Assembly (NCBI GenBank): GCA_051646185.1
Contig: JBOFCS010000021.1
Span: 1 to 9,198 of the forward strand
Direction: 5' to 3'
Length of the DNA stretch: 9,198 nt
Origin: JBOFCS01 sp051646185
GTDB lineage: Bacteria; Actinomycetota; Actinomycetes; Mycobacteriales; Mycobacteriaceae
Below are positions 6,868-9,198 of the stretch, one piece after another (position 1 is the stretch's first letter; each line of letters starts with the position of its first letter). The position numbers and the translations under genes were made by a program. The notes below the pieces were generated by a model. It ran no database searches. It was not told the DNA's origin and saw nothing but the letters and a program-made list of their open reading frames with translations.

Positions 6868-7350
6868 TTAGCCCTGCTGCGCCAGCCGCTCTTGAAGCTT
6901 TTGGTGGACCAGCGGTGGCAATAATGCTGAAACGTCTCCGCCGTATGCCGCGACTTCCTTCGCCAGCGAGGAAGAAACAAAAGAAAATTCTGGTCGTGTG
7001 GCTAGAAAGTACGTATCAACCTTAGCCACGTGTTGATTCATTTGCGCCATCTGCAATTCATACTCAAAATCCGTACTCGAACGCAGGCCTTTGACAATCA
7101 CACTAAATCCCAAAGATTTCACGTAATCAACCAATAACCCCGAGCCAGATTCCACCCGCACATTGGGCAGATGCCCGGTACTGCGCCGGATAAGCTCTAT
7201 CCGCTCCTCTAGGCTGAACATACCTTTTTTGTTGGGGTTAACCATCACTGCGACCACCACGATGTCAAATTGCGCGGCGGCACGTTCAAAAATATCTATA
7301 TGCCCCAAAGTTACTGGGTCGAAGGATCCGGGACAGACAGCACCAGTCAT
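6868..7350 (-). CDS. coaD: Phosphopantetheine adenylyltransferase
   Basis: CoaD transfers AMP from ATP to 4'-phosphopantetheine, the penultimate step of coenzyme A synthesis, as a cytosolic hexamer. The nucleotidyltransferase motif TLGHID is at residues 14-19 in GSFDPVTLGHIDIFERA, with catalytic H17. K42 follows in NPNKKGMF. The GLRSSTDFEYE segment (89-99) carries R90, and SFVSSSLAKEVA (123-134) is the conserved phosphate-binding SSS region. At 160 residues the protein is complete and standard. The ATG at 7350 lies 4 bp after the rsmD stop, with no clear Shine-Dalgarno, suggesting coupled translation. The rsmD-coaD pair is the usual arrangement in Gram-positive bacteria. No obvious terminator follows before the sepIVA-like gene. 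Confidence 0.98.
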   Translation of the reverse strand: MTGAVCPGSFDPVTLGHIDIFERAAAQFDIVVVAVMVNPNKKGMFSLEERIELIRRSTGHLPNVRVESGSGLLVDYVKSLGFSVIVKGLRSSTDFEYELQMAQMNQHVAKVDTYFLATRPEFSFVSSSLAKEVAAYGGDVSALLPPLVHQKLQERLAQQG

Positions 7351-7354
7351 AGAT

Positions 7355-7906
7355 TCACACGGTAACAGTTGCTAGGTCAATGCGAGTTTCGCCATACTTT
7401 TTTGACCTATGTTCACCCCAATTGTGCGGCCATTGAGTAATAGCAGAACGTGATGATCGTTCCACCGCAACAAGCCCACCGTCATTAAGCCAGCCATCAG
7501 ATAGCCGGAGCAAAACAGCACTTACCTCATCAGAGTCCACTGCATAGGGCGGATCAATAAATACCAGATCGTAACGATGATGCACAGTACTCAACACTGC
7601 ATTCACCGTGGATTGCCGAACAACTGCACCACTGAGCCCCAACTCGACAATATTTTTCTCAATAGTTGCCACGGCGCGAGCATCTGATTCCACCAATAAA
7701 ACTTCAGCCGCTCCTCGCGAAAGCGCTTCTAAGCCAAGGGCGCCAGAACCTGCATACAGATCAAGTACAGCAATATCAGCAAGATCTATACGCGCTTCAA
7801 TGGCACTAAAAAGAGCTTCCCGCACCCGATCTGAGGTGGGCCGAGTTCCACTGGGTGGCACTCGAAGCCGTCGCCCTCCCGCCACTCCGGCAATAATTCT
7901 GGTCAC
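7355..7906 (-). CDS. rsmD: 16S rRNA (guanine-N2)-methyltransferase RsmD
   Basis: RsmD methylates G966 (E. coli numbering) of 16S rRNA in the small subunit using S-adenosylmethionine. The Rossmann-fold motif I appears as VLDLYAGSGALGLEAL (47-62), E73 in LLVESDA is the likely ribose-binding acidic residue, and the catalytic motif IV DPPY is at 118-121. The N-terminus TRIIAGVAGGRRL and RPTSDRVREALF are typical of the family. At 183 residues the protein is complete. The GTG start at 7906 has an in-frame TAA two codons upstream, so no longer form is possible. There is no Shine-Dalgarno, but a TACAGT box lies six bases before the GTG, consistent with a leaderless transcript. It is the first gene of the rsmD-coaD unit and diverges from the CopC/CopD-like gene. 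Confidence 0.96.
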   Translation of the reverse strand: MTRIIAGVAGGRRLRVPPSGTRPTSDRVREALFSAIEARIDLADIAVLDLYAGSGALGLEALSRGAAEVLLVESDARAVATIEKNIVELGLSGAVVRQSTVNAVLSTVHHRYDLVFIDPPYAVDSDEVSAVLLRLSDGWLNDGGLVAVERSSRSAITQWPHNWGEHRSKKYGETRIDLATVTV

Positions 7907-7912
7907 AAGTTA

Positions 7913-7918
7913 ACTGTA
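7913..7918 (-). promoter_or_regulatory. Candidate -10 element for rsmD (leaderless)
   Basis: TACAGT on the minus strand fits the TANNNT -10 pattern and ends six bases before the rsmD GTG start, which would place transcription at the start codon. The sequence 17 bp upstream (AAGGGG) is not a -35. The lack of any ribosome site supports a leaderless message. Confidence 0.3.
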
Positions 7919-7995
7919 ATCACACAAGTCAAACTCCCCTTGTACGCCCAGCTAAATCTCAAACATGGAGTTCAGCACCCGCCTCGTACACCTTC

Positions 7996-8024
7996 TTGCT
8001 TATTTGATTAGGCAACGCTAACCT
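7996..8024 (+). promoter_or_regulatory. Candidate promoter for the CopC/CopD-like gene (leaderless)
   Basis: A TTGCTT -35 (7996-8001) is separated by exactly 17 bp from a TAACCT -10 (8019-8024). The ATG at 8032 begins eight bases after the -10, where transcription is expected to start. No Shine-Dalgarno lies before the ATG, so a leaderless message is likely. The -10 lies inside the iron box. Confidence 0.55.
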
Positions 8025-8026
8025 AA
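8008..8026 (+). promoter_or_regulatory. DtxR/IdeR iron box
   Basis: TTAGGCAACGCTAACCTAA matches the 19-bp DtxR/IdeR consensus (TTAGGTTAGSCTAACCTWA) at 16 positions. The right half is perfect, and the outer arms TTAGG and CCTAA are exact inverted repeats. It covers the candidate -10 and ends five bases before the ATG. With Fe(II), DtxR/IdeR binding here should block RNA polymerase, so the gene should be switched on in iron starvation. The position directly at a gene start argues against chance. Confidence 0.72.
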
Positions 8027-8031
8027 CTAAT

Positions 8032-9198
8032 ATGAGTACTGTGCCCAGTCAAAGAAACAACGTAGCGACACGATTGCTCATCCTAATCACCATTGGCCTA
8101 TCCGCTTTTATGCTCGCTAGCACAAGCAATGCACAGGCTGAAGAAGCCCCCTCCCCAACATTAACGCTAGAAAGTAGTCCTGCTGCTAATTCAGTTCTCA
8201 GTCAAGCACCTTCGATGATTCTTTTTCACCCATCCCAAACCCTAAGCAGTTCAATTTCGGCGCAACTTCTCAACAGCTCCGGCACGATCATCACCGAAGG
8301 TCAGCTCAGCCAAATCCCAGGCAGCACAGACCTTGCCCTTAATCTTCCACACCTACCTCAAGGCCTGTACACCACCACATGGACCTACAACGCCACGTCT
8401 GGCTCATTTTCCTTTAGCGTCAGCGATAGCGCACCAGCAGCGGTGACCAGTCCCACACCATCACCTAAACTCAAGCCATTACTTGAGATTATCCTCACAT
8501 GGCTACCAGCAATTACCCTGATGACTTTTGTTGGAATACTGTTTCTACTACTAGTTGTGGTGCGCCCAGTAGGCCGGAAAACTACGGCCACCGTAGCTAA
8601 CCGCAGGCTTCACTTCATCGCTTTTGCTGCCATAACCCTCTTCATTCCAGCATTTATCACCGAACTTTCCCACAACCCTAAAACTGGTTTTCATTGGCAA
8701 AACCTCACCAAATTGTTCCAGGAAGAAGGTTCTGGGACTGTCCTTCGGGTTCATATTGTGCTCATTCTCATAGCCTGGGCAATAACCTTAGTAACTTTAT
8801 GCTACAAACATTTTCAACAAAAAGAAGTCACACTTCTAGCCATCGCCACGGTGGTCGGTATGGGCGCTTTAATCTGCGATAGATTTCCTACCTCAAGTCG
8901 AGGTAACTTCCCGCGAACAGTTTTCAGTTTTGTTATGTGGATTGGCCATCTTGGCGGATCAGCGCTATGGCTCGGTGGCCTCATCGGATTACTAGCGCTT
9001 ATCCTACCCGGTGGAGTATCGGGGGATAGCCGTAAAACGTTCTGGATCTTTGTAATACGAAGGTTTACCTTCATTGCTACCGCAGCAGTAGCGTTACTTG
9101 TCTTATCCGGACTATGGTTATATTGGTTGCATGTTGATGGTTTTCAACAACTTATCAGCACCCTTTATGGGCAAACCCTCAGTGTAAAACTAATTATC
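8032..9198 (+). CDS. CopC-like domain fused to CopD-like membrane domain, 389 residues visible (3' end outside window)
   Basis: A signal peptide (residues 1 to about 36; TM-like 14-30, cleavage after SNAQA) precedes a CopC-like beta domain (about 42-131). That domain runs from TLESSPAANSVLSQAP to GLYTTTWTYNATSGSFSFSV. A Pro/Ser/Thr-rich linker (134-147) follows, then at least six hydrophobic segments at about 152-178, 192-212, 238-258, 266-283, 298-326 and 343-366. The CopD signature is WIGHLGGSALWLGG (303-316, with H306 and W313), later YGQTLSVKL. CopC/CopD fusions such as Bacillus YcnJ are known copper-uptake proteins. Here, however, the mature N-terminus lacks the copper-binding histidine, and the usual DGH motif before GSFSF is missing. 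The domain may therefore not bind copper in the classical way. The ATG start is chosen from the signal peptide and promoter. An iron box overlaps the promoter. Substrate unknown; iron, haem or copper are candidates. The domain architecture is a firm call. Confidence 0.88.
   Translation, partial: MSTVPSQRNNVATRLLILITIGLSAFMLASTSNAQAEEAPSPTLTLESSPAANSVLSQAPSMILFHPSQTLSSSISAQLLNSSGTIITEGQLSQIPGSTDLALNLPHLPQGLYTTTWTYNATSGSFSFSVSDSAPAAVTSPTPSPKLKPLLEIILTWLPAITLMTFVGILFLLLVVVRPVGRKTTATVANRRLHFIAFAAITLFIPAFITELSHNPKTGFHWQNLTKLFQEEGSGTVLRVHIVLILIAWAITLVTLCYKHFQQKEVTLLAIATVVGMGALICDRFPTSSRGNFPRTVFSFVMWIGHLGGSALWLGGLIGLLALILPGGVSGDSRKTFWIFVIRRFTFIATAAVALLVLSGLWLYWLHVDGFQQLISTLYGQTLSVKLII

Larger units (their letters stand above)
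7907..8031. other. Divergent intergenic region rsmD / CopC-CopD-like gene
   Basis: These 125 bp separate the start codons of two divergent genes. The right part holds the iron box and promoter of the membrane protein gene; the left part holds a weak rsmD -10. The 75 bp between (7919-7995) show no clear stem, repeat or reading frame. The iron box is about 100 bp from the rsmD start, so DtxR/IdeR repression of rsmD is not expected. Confidence 0.6.

Noticed and set aside
6493..6924. Plus-strand open frame of 143 codons spanning sepIVA and the end of coaD
   Set aside because: It is antisense to two clear genes, with no family features and low-complexity composition.
8385..9074. Three overlapping minus-strand open frames of 67-86 codons
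   Set aside because: They are shadows of the CopC/CopD-like gene; the plus-strand signal peptide, linker and membrane segments explain the sequence.
1..9198. Mobile elements, CRISPR arrays, tRNA or rRNA genes
   Set aside because: I found no transposase, direct-repeat array, clover-leaf or rRNA-like sequence; nearly all of the window is explained by core genes.

Overview
The window looks like a chromosomal housekeeping region from an actinobacterium of the Mycobacteriales (the Mycobacterium/Corynebacterium side). Two things point there. The minus-strand gene order rsmD - coaD - sepIVA-like - DUF177 - rnc - mutM - osmC - acyP - smc contains, as I recall it, the block order of Mycobacterium tuberculosis (Rv2927c to Rv2922c). 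The DivIVA-like protein also matches my memory of mycobacterial SepIVA almost residue for residue at both ends. By eye the base composition is near 50% GC, low for this order, so a lower-GC relative (Corynebacterium-like or Lawsonella-like) is more likely than a Mycobacterium. I cannot name genus or species.

Layout, left to right. Positions 1-2591 hold the 5' part of smc on the minus strand, cut by the left window edge. Next come acyP and osmC (2689-3418), which overlap by about 20 nt. Positions 3444-3665 hold the only small plus-strand gene inside the block, a 73-residue four-cysteine protein. It is divergent from osmC (25 bp between start codons) and convergent with mutM (23 bp between stops). 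mutM, rnc and the DUF177 gene (3689-5889) are tightly packed on the minus strand. The sepIVA-like gene (6010-6753) is flanked by two gaps of 114-120 bp. coaD and rsmD (6868-7906) are 4 bp apart. A 125-bp divergent region (7907-8031) separates rsmD from a plus-strand membrane protein gene (8032 to the right edge) with a CopC-like extracellular domain fused to a CopD-like membrane domain.

The minus-strand genes cover ribosome and RNA maturation (rsmD, rnc, DUF177), coenzyme A synthesis (coaD), septation (sepIVA-like), oxidative DNA and peroxide damage (mutM, osmC) and chromosome organisation (smc). This is standard core content.

The most interesting part is the right end. The CopC/CopD-like gene has a near-consensus DtxR/IdeR iron box (16 of 19 positions) overlapping a promoter that appears to give a leaderless mRNA. 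Its CopC domain lacks the N-terminal histidine and the Asp-Gly-His motif that bind copper in classical CopC. Together these suggest an iron-controlled, non-copper version of the CopC/CopD architecture. No mobile elements, CRISPR arrays, tRNA or rRNA genes were seen.
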